This document shows, piece by piece, positions 6,001 to 11,514 of a stretch of 11,514 nt of DNA. Every line of letters begins with the position of its first letter. Within the stretch, counting starts at the first letter, position 1. The translations under genes were made by a program, and so were the position numbers. The DNA is from JAFGPJ01 sp964439135 (lineage in GTDB: Bacteria > Planctomycetota > Phycisphaerae > Sedimentisphaerales > Anaerobacaceae): positions 1 through 11,514 of the forward strand of contig CAYTNN010000151.1 in the NCBI GenBank assembly GCA_964439135.1. Direction: 5' to 3'. The notes beneath the pieces are model-generated. The model had not been told where the DNA came from, made no database searches, and was given only the letters and a program-made list of their open reading frames with translations.

Positions 6001-7231
6001 CTGTCTTGGCCTTTCCGCTCAATTTGTTCACACTTCCCTGTGAAACCACCGTTCCGGCACTTACTTTTGAGCCGTCTTTCAGCTCGAGGGGCGCTATCAG
6101 TACGGTGCCGGAACCGATATAGCAGTTATCACCGATGTTTGTTAGGTTCACTTTTTCGCCGTCGAAATTTGCCGTGATCGAGCTGGCCCCGAAATTAACA
6201 TTTTTTCCCACTGTCGCGTCACCGATATAGCTGTGGTGGCGGGCCCGAACGCCATCGTCTAAAGTCGAGTTCTTAACTTCGGTATAAACGCCCAATACGA
6301 CATCGTTTTTCAGGACCGTGCCGTGCCTTAAATAGGCGAACGGCCCGACCCGGCAGCCCTGGCCGATTTTGACTTGACCGTGAATATATGTGAACGGCTC
6401 AATCACGGTGTCCTGTCCGATTTGCGCCCTTGCATCGATCCAGGTATTGTCGGGGTCGACTATTGTCACGCCGTCTTCCATCAAATGCCGTTGAATTCTC
6501 CGCTGCATAATTTTGCTCGCCGCGCTAAGCTGTGCCCTGCTGTTGATGCCTATAGCCTCGTCGGGCGGAACAGCCGTAATGGCCTCGACCTTGTGACCTG
6601 TCGCAATTATGCCTGAGACAGCATCGGTCAGATAATACTCTTTTTTGACGTTTTCAGGCTTCACTCTCTCTATAGCTTCAAAGAGAACCTGATTATCGAA
6701 AAGATAATTGCTCGGATTGATTTCTTTGATCTTCAACTGTTCCGGGGTGCAGTCGCTGTCTTCGACAATTCCCTGCATATTGCCGTACGTATCGCGGATG
6801 ATTCGCCCATATCCGGCCGGGTCGTCAAGAACCGCCGTGGCCAGCGTCGCCGCCGATTGTCCCGACTCGTGCTTGTTGATAAGCTTTTTCAGTGTTTGGG
6901 CTCGAATTGAGGGCCCGTCGCCGCAGAGTACCAGCGTCTGGCCGTGAAAATCCTTGAGATGTTCCTTACAGCACAAAACCGCATGGGCGGTCCCTAACTG
7001 CTCATCCTGTCGGACCCAGACAATATCGTCGGCCCCGGCGAATTTCTTCTTGATCTCGTCAGCGGAAAAACCAACCACGACATAGATCTTTTTTATACCG
7101 ATCTTGCGGCAGGCATCGAGCACGTAGGCCAGCATAGGCCGGCCGCAGACTTCGTGCAGCACCTTCGGAACCTTAGTATTCATTCTCGTGCTGCCGCCTG
7201 CCGCCAGGATTATCGCTACCGTTTCAGCCAT
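5987..7231 (-). CDS. glmU: Bifunctional GlcN-1-P acetyltransferase / GlcNAc-1-P uridyltransferase
   Basis: GlmU makes UDP-GlcNAc for peptidoglycan and lipid A. From ATG 7231 the protein has 414 residues, shorter than the usual ~450-460. Uridyltransferase domain (about 1-228): LAAGGSTRM (9-17, with Ser where GxGTRM normally has Gly), PKVLHEVCGRPM, QLGTAHAV (79-85), CGDGP (103-107), and KEYYLTD. A helical linker follows, then a left-handed beta-helix of hexapeptide repeats. By E. coli spacing R302, K320, catalytic H332, Y335, N346 and N355 are present. The counterpart of Lys392 appears to be Val361 beside Lys360. The frame extends to ATG 7288 and TTG 7300, but family N-termini and a GAGA before 7231 favour the shorter form. 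It is the first protein gene of the operon, downstream of tRNA-Gln. Confidence 0.92.
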   Translation of the reverse strand: MAETVAIILAAGGSTRMNTKVPKVLHEVCGRPMLAYVLDACRKIGIKKIYVVVGFSADEIKKKFAGADDIVWVRQDEQLGTAHAVLCCKEHLKDFHGQTLVLCGDGPSIRAQTLKKLINKHESGQSAATLATAVLDDPAGYGRIIRDTYGNMQGIVEDSDCTPEQLKIKEINPSNYLFDNQVLFEAIERVKPENVKKEYYLTDAVSGIIATGHKVEAITAVPPDEAIGINSRAQLSAASKIMQRRIQRHLMEDGVTIVDPDNTWIDARAQIGQDTVIEPFTYIHGQVKIGQGCRVGPFAYLRHGTVLKNDVVLGVYTEVKNSTLDDGVRARHHSYIGDATVGKNVNFGASSITANFDGEKVNLTNIGDNCYIGSGTVLIAPLELKDGSKVSAGTVVSQGSVNKLSGKAKTDVYE

Positions 7232-7297
7232 AAAATCGTCTCGAATATTCAATCGTACTGCTCCGCTGACTTCTCGCGAGCGAAGCATTGTATTTTT

Positions 7298-7329
7298 CAA
7301 TAATCAATTATCATTAATCAATAATCATT
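7298..7329 (+). repeat. AT-rich dispersed repeat, copy left of tRNA-Gln
   Basis: This 32-base unit begins CAATAATCAATTATC and ends AATAATCATT. It recurs in direct orientation at 7466-7497 with 30 of 32 positions identical. Its inner 22 bases (7308-7329) recur inverted at 7419-7440 with 21 of 22 identical. It lies 8 bases from the 3' end of the tRNA gene. Confidence 0.8.
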
Positions 7330-7337
7330 CAAAAAAG

Positions 7338-7409
7338 CTACCCGACCAGGACTTGAACCTGGAACGTGGGCACCAAAAGCCCATGTGTTACCAATTACAC
7401 CATCGGGTA
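7338..7409 (-). tRNA. tRNA-Gln (anticodon TTG)
   Basis: The minus strand folds into a complete 72-base cloverleaf. The acceptor stem is TACCCGA/TCGGGTA with discriminator G, and the D stem is GTGT/ACAC with loop AATTGGTA. The anticodon stem is TGGGC/GCCCA with loop TTTTGGT, giving TTG (reads CAA, Gln). A 4-base variable loop follows, then the T stem CCAGG/CCTGG with loop TTCAAGT. The weak U1-A72 pair and G discriminator are identity features of glutamine tRNAs. CCA is not encoded. Six Ts follow two bases after the discriminator. It reads toward glmU and could be co-transcribed with it. Confidence 0.95.
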
Positions 7410-7418
7410 AAGCAAAAT

Positions 7419-7440
7419 AATGATTATTGTTTAATGATAA
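7419..7440 (-). repeat. AT-rich dispersed repeat, inverted copy upstream of tRNA-Gln
   Basis: AATGATTATTG followed by TTTAATGATAA is the reverse complement of 7308-7329 with a single mismatch (21/22). It lies 10-31 bases upstream of the tRNA 5' end, where the tRNA promoter should be, so the repeat may contribute promoter bases. Confidence 0.78.
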
Positions 7441-7465
7441 ATGACAGAAATTACTTTCTTTTTGC

Positions 7466-7497
7466 CAATAATCAATTATCACTCATCAATAATCATT
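7466..7497 (+). repeat. AT-rich dispersed repeat, direct second copy
   Basis: The 32 bases match 7298-7329 at 30 positions; the differences are at units 17 and 19. This is too close to be chance and shows recent duplication or conversion between copies flanking the tRNA. Confidence 0.8.
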
Positions 7498-7590
7498 ACG
7501 ACGCTGTCACGGAGACCGTTTTGTCCCGGCCCGATTTGGCCCTGTCGGAGGCTTGAGTCAGCCACGCCGTGATACTGCTGACCCCAGACA

Positions 7591-7675
7591 TTTACTATTT
7601 TCTATTTTCTATTTACGAATTATGCTTTTCGCAGTTTCTTAAATAGTCAATATTCAATAATAAATAGTCAATTCA
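7591..7675. repeat. Degenerate inverted repeat related to the ssb-rpsR element
   Basis: The left part reads TTTACTATTTTCTATTTTC followed by TATTTACGAATT. The right part reads AAATAGTCAATATTCAATAA followed by TAAATAGTCAA. The two halves are imperfectly inverted (roughly 18 of 25 positions by eye). The same words in the same order (TCTATTTAC, ACGAATT, then AATAGTCAATA, AAATAG) occur at 2514-2601, so the two are probably copies of one small element with about 30-40 bases between arms. Confidence 0.55.
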
Positions 7676-7727
7676 AAAGCTACCCCATGCGACAGAGCAA
7701 TCTTTTCAATCGAAGGAATATACCCGA

Positions 7728-7758
7728 TTTACAACCGCAAAGCAATATATTTTATAAA
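7728..7758 (+). promoter_or_regulatory. Candidate promoter of the DUF4832 gene
   Basis: TTTACA (7728-7733) and TATAAA (7753-7758) are each one base from the sigma-70 consensus, but the 19-base spacing is long. Just here TATATTTT (7746-7753) and AAAATATA (7759-7766) form an all-AT inverted repeat. The position, about 75 bases before the start codon, fits. This is a weak prediction. Confidence 0.3.
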
Positions 7759-7835
7759 AAAATATACTCAAATCCCAAAATCCATTCTAATTGTTCCAAA
7801 AACCGAAGAAAAACCCTATCTTAGGAGAAGTTCTT

Positions 7836-9251
7836 ATGAGAATCTCACGTTTGATCACAGTTGTTTCAGGCATAATGGCGCTGACCGCGGTATTCTGCGC
7901 CCAGGGCCTGGCACAAGAAACCGTCATTGTACGCCCCAGGGAAATCGATGACGTCCTGACGAATCCCGGAATCGGCTTTATGACATTTCAACGCTTTAAC
8001 GGCGACACGCTCAACGAGGCCAAAGGCTGGACCGAGGGCAAACCTATCGTCTATCAGGACTTCGACGGCAACCTGAAAAACGAAGACTATCCCGATACGA
8101 CGATAGCCTACTTCCGTATCTATTGGAAATTCATCGAGCCGGAGCGAGGCGAATATAGCTGGGACCTGATAGACAAGGCCCTCGATACCGCACACCAGCG
8201 AGGCCAGAGCCTGATGCTGCGCATAGCACCTTATGGTACGGGCAACCAGAACGACGTGCCGGACTGGTATCGCACCCTGGTCGGCGACAAAAAGGATTGG
8301 CGGGAAAAGAAATGGCAGGTAGATCCGGAGGATCCGCGATATGTCAAGCACTTTACAGCGATGATAAATAGCCTCGGCAAACGCTACGACGGGCACGCCG
8401 ACCTCGAAAGCGTGGACGTTGCGATAGTCGGTGCCTGGGGCGAGGGCGCGGGCTCGGACCTTCTGTCCGACAAAACCAGGCGTGCCCTGGTTGACGCCTA
8501 CATCGACTCGTTCAAGCAAACGCATCTCGTAATGCTCCTGACCGACGAAAAGACAAACAGCTACGCGCTTTCCCGCGCGGACGTCGGCTGGAGGGTCGAT
8601 TGTCTCGGCGATATGGGAGGATTCAGTCCTACGTGGTCGCATATGAACGATTATTATCCGCAGGCGATCATCAATTTCGGTGTGCGAGACGCCTGGAAAA
8701 AGGCCCCGGTGACTTTAGAGGTCTGCTGGGTAATGCAGCATTGGATGGATATGGGCTGGGACGTCGACCACATAATCGCCGAGTCGCTCAAATGGCACAT
8801 CTCCTCCTTCAACGCCAAATCATCGCCCGTGCCCGAGGATTGGCAGCCGTCGGTCGATAGCTGGCTGCGGGCAATGGGATACAGATTCATTCTTCGCAAG
8901 TTCACCTACCCGGCAACGCTCAAGCCCGGCGGGAAGCTCTCTTTCACCTCATGGTGGGATAACGCCGGCGTGGCGCCGTGTTATAGGAAATTCCCCCTCG
9001 CTCTTCGCCTCAAGAGCGACGAAAAGACGGAAATACTCACTACCGATGCCGACATAACAACCTGGCTGCCGGGCGACAATCTCTACGACAACGCCGTGGC
9101 GGTCCCGGCAGAAATGCCCGCCGGCCAGTACGACCTGCAAATCGGCATCCTCGACCTGAAGTCGGACAAACCCAAAGTCAAACTCGCCATCTCCAGCCGC
9201 AATCCCGACGGCTGGTACCCGCTCGGAAAGATAAAACTATCTGAAAAATAA
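7836..9251 (+). CDS. Secreted DUF4832-like, glycosidase-like TIM-barrel protein
   Basis: The 471-residue product begins with a signal peptide: Arg2 and Arg5, a hydrophobic core at 6-20, and likely cleavage after GLA at 26. Residues 30-350 resemble a glycoside-hydrolase TIM barrel of the beta-galactosidase-like group. They contain NPGIGFMTF (43-51), YFRIYWKFIEPERGEYSWD (92-110), LMLRIAPYG, GAWGEG (199-204, Glu203 a plausible acid/base) and VTLEVCW (292-298, Glu295 a plausible nucleophile). Residues about 358-455 form a beta-rich domain like DUF4832 (LKPGGKLSFTSWWDNAGVAP, then MPAGQYDLQIGI). AGGAG at 7823-7827 lies 8 bases before ATG 7836, so a TTG at 7791 in frame is rejected. Such proteins are frequent in polysaccharide-degrading Planctomycetota and Bacteroidota. 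Substrate and activity are inference. Confidence 0.8.
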   Translation: MRISRLITVVSGIMALTAVFCAQGLAQETVIVRPREIDDVLTNPGIGFMTFQRFNGDTLNEAKGWTEGKPIVYQDFDGNLKNEDYPDTTIAYFRIYWKFIEPERGEYSWDLIDKALDTAHQRGQSLMLRIAPYGTGNQNDVPDWYRTLVGDKKDWREKKWQVDPEDPRYVKHFTAMINSLGKRYDGHADLESVDVAIVGAWGEGAGSDLLSDKTRRALVDAYIDSFKQTHLVMLLTDEKTNSYALSRADVGWRVDCLGDMGGFSPTWSHMNDYYPQAIINFGVRDAWKKAPVTLEVCWVMQHWMDMGWDVDHIIAESLKWHISSFNAKSSPVPEDWQPSVDSWLRAMGYRFILRKFTYPATLKPGGKLSFTSWWDNAGVAPCYRKFPLALRLKSDEKTEILTTDADITTWLPGDNLYDNAVAVPAEMPAGQYDLQIGILDLKSDKPKVKLAISSRNPDGWYPLGKIKLSEK

Positions 9252-9313
9252 TCAGCCTTAGAATATGTGGGAATATTAGGAACGCTATCGAATGGCGGGA
9301 CGTTAAGGGATTG

Positions 9314-9430
9314 ATGAGTAGAAAATACCCGCATCGACAAGAGGCCGCGTTTGAATTGGAAGATACTGCTCCTGCCTTAGAAAGAGAACAAGAACTGAAT
9401 TTAGAAGTAATTTCATCAATCGTAGCCTGA
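9314..9430 (+). CDS. Doubtful small ORF or gene remnant
   Basis: ATG 9314 opens a 38-codon frame (starts MSRKYPHRQEAAFELED, ends VISSIVA) with an imperfect AAGGGA four bases before the start. The same frame is open back to 9245 without another ATG, and its translation (RNAIEWRDVKGL) looks protein-like. It may therefore be a decayed 3' end rather than a real small gene. I do not recognise the family. Confidence 0.22.
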   Translation: MSRKYPHRQEAAFELEDTAPALEREQELNLEVISSIVA

Positions 9431-9548
9431 AGCCACCAATAATTACGAAAAAGACCGATATGCGGTTATAGTCCCGCTATTCGTACTGTATACCTTTAAT
9501 TCTCTCCATTCCGAGTGCAGCCGAGGAATCTACTTAAACAAACCGCGG

Positions 9549-9568
9549 ATTTCACGGATTACGCAGAT
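9549..9568 (-). repeat. Dispersed word ATCTGCGT-AATC-CGTGAAAT
   Basis: The minus strand reads ATCTGCGTAATCCGTGAAAT. A similar word, ATCTGCGTTAATCCCGTGAG, lies on the plus strand at 11119-11138, so the two are diverged inverted copies on either side of the two-gene module at 9676-10925. Confidence 0.5.
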
Positions 9569-9675
9569 GCACGATCAACAAATCTCATTCCCCTCAGAAC
9601 ACAGAGATAAACTCGAAAAATGCTAATCCACAGACGAATAGATGAATTCGCTCTGGTTCCCCCGGGATTCTCTCT

Positions 9676-10416
9676 TCAAATGCAGAGAAGGCGCGCGGCG
9701 CGTCCGAACTGCATCACGCAGACATACGCAGCGATCTTACGAATCTGCGTAGCAAGTGGGTGAGGTTTAAGATCAAAGATGTTTATAAACTCTTCGGATG
9801 AAATGGTTGCGGCGTCGGCGACAGCGGATCGGAACCACTCCGTCAGCCCCAGTTCGGTGGCTTCATCAAGGACCTCTCGCACAAAGGAAGCCGCGATACG
9901 TTTGTAACCAGCGGCAGCTTTACTCACGTCATCAGCAACATCACGCCAGGTCTCACCATCCACGCGTCCGGAGCGAAAGGCGGGGAAAAGTCGTTCTAAG
10001 TCATAGAAGACCAGGCCAAACTTGGTCGCTGCGAATTGACCCCACTCATACCTGTCGAGCAGGCAAAGAACTAGGCTTGCGGCAACTATCTCCGGAGCCC
10101 GCAAGGCGGCCTGTTTCCTGGTGACGTGTTCAAAAGTATCGAGGTACTGAATGGCTAGTCCAATCCGCCCTTCTTCTACCTCTCCGTCCACACGGGCAAA
10201 TGCATGTGGGCACCAGATGGGCACGGCAGGTATCACTGAAATCCCGATCCGTGATGCCAATTGGTACCCAAGCACTTCGCAACATCCGTGGGGCTTGAAC
10301 TTGACCAATGAGTGATCAAAACCTGTGCCCGGCAACTCCACCTTCCGCAGCCCCTGCGGTCCGTCAGATGCGCCGGCTGTGAGTTCTTCCAGATTGTTGA
10401 TAGCTAACAGAGGCAT
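9676..10416 (-). CDS. Putative HipA/PI3K-like small kinase, unrecognised family
   Basis: I do not recognise a named family. Numbering below is from the upstream ATG at 10422 (248 residues). LVKFKPHG (39-46) offers Lys41 or Lys43 as a nucleotide-binding lysine. EVLGYQLASRIGISV (49-63) resembles the helix after it in HipA-like kinases (E, then LA..lGi..vP). LLDRYEWGQF (121-130) resembles a catalytic DR...N loop with Asp123 but lacks the usual Asn. LVFYDLERLFP (137-147) resembles the metal-binding loop with Asp141. The length is about half that of HipA itself. Start: AAAGG is 2 bases from ATG 10422 but 8 bases from ATG 10416, so 10416 is preferred. It follows the regulator-like gene by about 110 bases on the same strand, recalling hipBA order. 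Coding status is likely; kinase function is inference. Confidence 0.62.
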   Translation of the reverse strand: MPLLAINNLEELTAGASDGPQGLRKVELPGTGFDHSLVKFKPHGCCEVLGYQLASRIGISVIPAVPIWCPHAFARVDGEVEEGRIGLAIQYLDTFEHVTRKQAALRAPEIVAASLVLCLLDRYEWGQFAATKFGLVFYDLERLFPAFRSGRVDGETWRDVADDVSKAAAGYKRIAASFVREVLDEATELGLTEWFRSAVADAATISSEEFINIFDLKPHPLATQIRKIAAYVCVMQFGRAARLLCI

Positions 10417-10422
10417 ACTCAT

Positions 10423-10532
10423 AGCCTTTTCGGCTGCTCCGCTGTTCCTAGTTTCTGCCCATCCGGTTCGCTCGAAAACGTGGCAGCGTTATTCCGAGTT
10501 AGGGCGAGTTGGGCGTTATGCCTAATCCTTCT
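10423..10532 (-). other. Spacer between the regulator-like and kinase-like genes
   Basis: The 110-base gap contains two near-identical words, GAGTTAGGGC (10496-10505) and GAGTTGGGC (10506-10514), in tandem on the plus strand. I see no promoter or terminator that clearly separates the two genes, so co-transcription remains possible. Confidence 0.4.
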
Positions 10533-10925
10533 TTATCTCCGGAGGAACTTGATCGTCTGCCATCTGCTTTCACCCGGCACGCGGCACTCCCAGAAAGTCC
10601 ATCCGTTGACCGACTTACCAGTTATTTCACCAGCAGCAGCAGAAGCTGAATCAAAACGCTTATTGTCAACTACAAGTTTCCCATCCTCAACTTTTCCACG
10701 ATATGTCTGGCTCTTGTAGTTTGCACGGAACTCTGTCCCAAGGGGAAAACGCACACCTTTGGTCACCCAGTCTCCTCGCGCAGTTGTGGTACCAACTATA
10801 GGGACGCGCCTTTTGATGCTTAGACCGAGTAACTCACGAATCACATCATTATAGGTTACCTCCTCTGAAGATCGGCGATGAGTTAATTCCTTAAAAACAT
10901 CAAAATCAATATCAATAGTCATCAT
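10533..10925 (-). CDS. RHH-like N-terminus fused to RAMA-like domain; putative DNA-binding autoregulator
   Basis: The 130-residue protein has two parts. Residues 2-36 (beta strand TIDIDFD, helix VFKELTHRR, then TYNDVIRELLGL) match the strand-helix-helix pattern of ribbon-helix-helix or SeqA-N-type dimerising DNA binders. Residues about 52-130 match the RAMA domain seen with restriction and methylase proteins: KGVRFPLGTEFRANYKSQTY, DGKLVV, FDSASAAAGEITG, NGWTFWEC and a final Ile-Lys-Phe-Leu-Arg. AGGAG stands 7 bases before ATG 10925. A promoter overlapped by a palindromic operator lies directly upstream, which fits self-repression. The kinase-like gene follows on the same strand. It could be an antitoxin/regulator or a modification-sensing DNA binder. 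The RAMA call is from motif memory. Confidence 0.78.
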   Translation of the reverse strand: MMTIDIDFDVFKELTHRRSSEEVTYNDVIRELLGLSIKRRVPIVGTTTARGDWVTKGVRFPLGTEFRANYKSQTYRGKVEDGKLVVDNKRFDSASAAAGEITGKSVNGWTFWECRVPGESRWQTIKFLRR

Positions 10926-10940
10926 GTCATTCTCCTTTCA

Positions 10941-10989
10941 TACTATAGCATTATAGTACTATAGTACTGCCAGAGACCATATTTGTCAA
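10941..10989 (-). promoter_or_regulatory. Promoter with overlapping palindromic operator
   Basis: On the minus strand TTGACA (10984-10989, a perfect -35) is followed after 17 bases by TACTAT (10961-10966, 4/6 of the -10 consensus). A 14-bp perfect palindrome AGTACTATAGTACT (10955-10968) covers the -10. Moving toward the gene the sequence runs as 8-base units AGTACTAT, AGTACTAT, AATGCTAT, AGTATGAA, the spacing used by tandem RHH dimers such as MetJ. TATAAT at 10950-10955 is an alternative -10, but its distance from TTGACA is too great. The adjacent gene encodes an RHH-like protein, so autorepression is likely. Confidence 0.65.
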
Positions 10990-11118
10990 CAATAAAATCG
11001 GTGTTTTTCTGAAAACACTTTTTCAAACCTCATTATTGCCCGCAAAAACGCGGAAAAAGGATTTAAAAAAATGAAACAAGCAAGAATTCAGGAGCCAGAA
11101 ATCAGAATTTACTCAATA

Positions 11119-11140
11119 ATCTGCGTTAATCCCGTGAGAT
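11119..11140 (+). repeat. Dispersed word ATCTGCGTTAATCCCGTGAG
   Basis: This is the diverged inverted counterpart of 9549-9568. Both share ATCTGCGT, then AATC, then CGTGA. It is followed 28 bases later by the tandem ATCAGCGT pair. Confidence 0.5.
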
Positions 11141-11307
11141 AGGCAAATCCGGCATCTCACAGGATAAATCAGCGTCCATCAGCGTTTATCTTCGGTTAAT
11201 GAAATTGATTCCTTCTCTGTGGCCAATTTAAGAACGCCGTGTATCGGAGATTTATCTGGAATTAGCCCGCCCTTGTGCGATTAGATTCGTATAATACTAA
11301 ACTGAAT

Positions 11308-11328
11308 GATTATTGATTATTGATTATT
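11308..11328 (+). repeat. Three tandem copies of GATTATT
   Basis: Three perfect 7-base units are followed by the degenerate GATAAAT. A second tract, GATTATTGACTATTGATTAT, begins at 11391. These are the same words (and their complements) as in the repeats around tRNA-Gln, so all belong to one AT-rich family. Confidence 0.75.
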
Positions 11329-11412
11329 GATAAATGATAGGTCCAATCACGGAGAACGCAGTACGAATTTTAGCCCGCACCTTTGTCATTGATTATTGAC
11401 TATTGATTATTG

Positions 11413-11430
11413 TCCCTGCTTTCGCAGGGA
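11413..11430 (+). repeat. Short hairpin TCCCTGC-TTTC-GCAGGGA
   Basis: A 7-bp perfect stem with a 4-base loop follows the GATTATT tract directly. It lacks a T run and no gene ends beside it, so it reads as a dispersed repeat word rather than a terminator. Confidence 0.5.
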
Positions 11431-11514
11431 TGACAATATTATTTCTCGGTGTTTATTCGTAATACAATCTTTCAAAACGTTGTTTTTTATGCTCGTTTTT
11501 TGTTTTGGCCGATC

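Larger units (their letters stand above)
7410..7835. other. Repeat-rich intergenic region between tRNA-Gln and the DUF4832 gene
   Basis: No convincing gene is visible. In order it holds the inverted repeat copy 7419-7440, the direct copy 7466-7497, a GC-richer stretch at about 7499-7590, the second composite repeat 7591-7675, and an AT-rich leader with a candidate promoter. In the GC-richer stretch GTCACGG (from 7506) can pair weakly with CCGTGAT (around 7567), with one G-U pair. That stretch reads like an old gene remnant or spacer, but I cannot identify it. Confidence 0.6.
9252..9675. other. Intergenic region with repeat words and one doubtful small ORF
   Basis: No firm gene is visible. 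It contains the 38-codon frame at 9314-9430. It also contains the phrase CATTCCGAGTGCAGCCGAGG (9508-9527) and the word AACCGCGGATTTCACGGATT (9541-9560) continuing ACGCAGAT. Both phrases resemble short dispersed intergenic words I recall from many environmental genomes (from memory, not searched). There is no clear terminator after the DUF4832 gene. A 6-bp stem TTCTCT/AGAGAA (9668-9689) overlaps the 3' end of the kinase-like gene. Confidence 0.5.
10990..11514. other. Non-coding right end with dispersed repeat words
   Basis: No gene longer than about 25 codons is convincing. The stretch holds AT-rich sequence upstream of the RHH-RAMA promoter, the phrase AGAATTCAGGAGCCAGAAAT (11083-11102), the word 11119-11140, tandem near-copies ATCAGCGTCC/ATCAGCGTTT (11168-11187), GATTATT tandem repeats, and a short hairpin at 11413-11430. 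It looks like a patchwork of short intergenic repeats. Confidence 0.55.

Noticed and set aside
7330..7337. Intrinsic terminator after tRNA-Gln (six Ts)
   Set aside because: The T run follows the acceptor stem, not an independent GC-rich hairpin. It may aid termination, but reading into glmU is equally possible.
7836..7920. Lipoprotein signal in the DUF4832-like protein (Cys21)
   Set aside because: The residue before Cys21 is Phe, which does not fit a lipobox; a signal peptidase I site (GLA) follows.
7866..8642. Minus-strand open frame of 258 codons
   Set aside because: It is antisense within the DUF4832-like gene, which has a signal peptide, ribosome site and conserved motifs; this frame has none.
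10496..10525. Integron attC-like core (GTTGGGC fits GTTRRRY) between the regulator and kinase genes
   Set aside because: No matching partner core or long imperfect palindrome of attC type is present, and there is no integrase in the window.
10517..10650. Small plus-strand ORF starting MPNPSLSPEELDRL
   Set aside because: It overlaps the 3' end of the RHH-RAMA gene antisense, has no ribosome site, and becomes Ser-rich before a stop.
11308..11412. CRISPR array
   Set aside because: The repeats are 7-base tandem AT words without unique spacers of regular length.

Overview
The window looks like a piece of a diderm bacterial chromosome, most likely Planctomycetota of the Phycisphaerae/Sedimentisphaerales kind. 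The evidence is an outer-membrane beta-barrel gene, a secreted DUF4832-type TIM-barrel protein, moderate GC in genes with very AT-rich repeat-laden spacers, and divergent forms of GlmU and PRPP synthase. The lineage call is inference from gene content, not from a search.

Left part (1-1712, + strand): the broken or truncated end of an unidentified gene, a small DUF2283 protein, and an outer-membrane beta-barrel protein with a signal peptide. The barrel gene converges on the large minus-strand operon so tightly that the two stop codons share four bases.

Centre (7409 down to 1709, - strand): tRNA-Gln(TTG), then glmU-prs-rplY-pth-rpsF-ssb-rpsR-rplI. This joins two conserved blocks. One is glmU-prs-ctc-pth (UDP-GlcNAc and PRPP synthesis, ribosomal protein L25, peptidyl-tRNA recycling). 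The other is rpsF-ssb-rpsR-rplI (ribosomal proteins S6, S18 and L9 with the single-strand DNA-binding protein). glmU/prs overlap and prs/rplY are 14 bases apart, so this is probably one growth-related transcription unit. A 19-bp perfect inverted repeat sits between ssb and rpsR. AT-rich repeats of the TGATTAT type bracket the tRNA gene.

Right part (7728-9251, + strand): a secreted DUF4832-like, glycosidase-like protein with its own candidate promoter, followed by a 424-base spacer with a small doubtful ORF and dispersed-repeat words.

Far right (10989 down to 9676, - strand): a two-gene module. The first gene encodes an N-terminal ribbon-helix-helix-like segment fused to a C-terminal RAMA-like domain. 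Its promoter (TTGACA, 17 bases, TACTAT) is overlapped by a 14-bp perfect palindrome set in 8-base periodic repeats, as expected of an autoregulated operator. The second gene encodes a small protein with HipA/PI3K-like kinase features. The layout recalls hipBA-type toxin-antitoxin loci, but the regulator is of a different kind; this is the best candidate here for an undescribed system. The last 525 bases are non-coding and full of short repeats.
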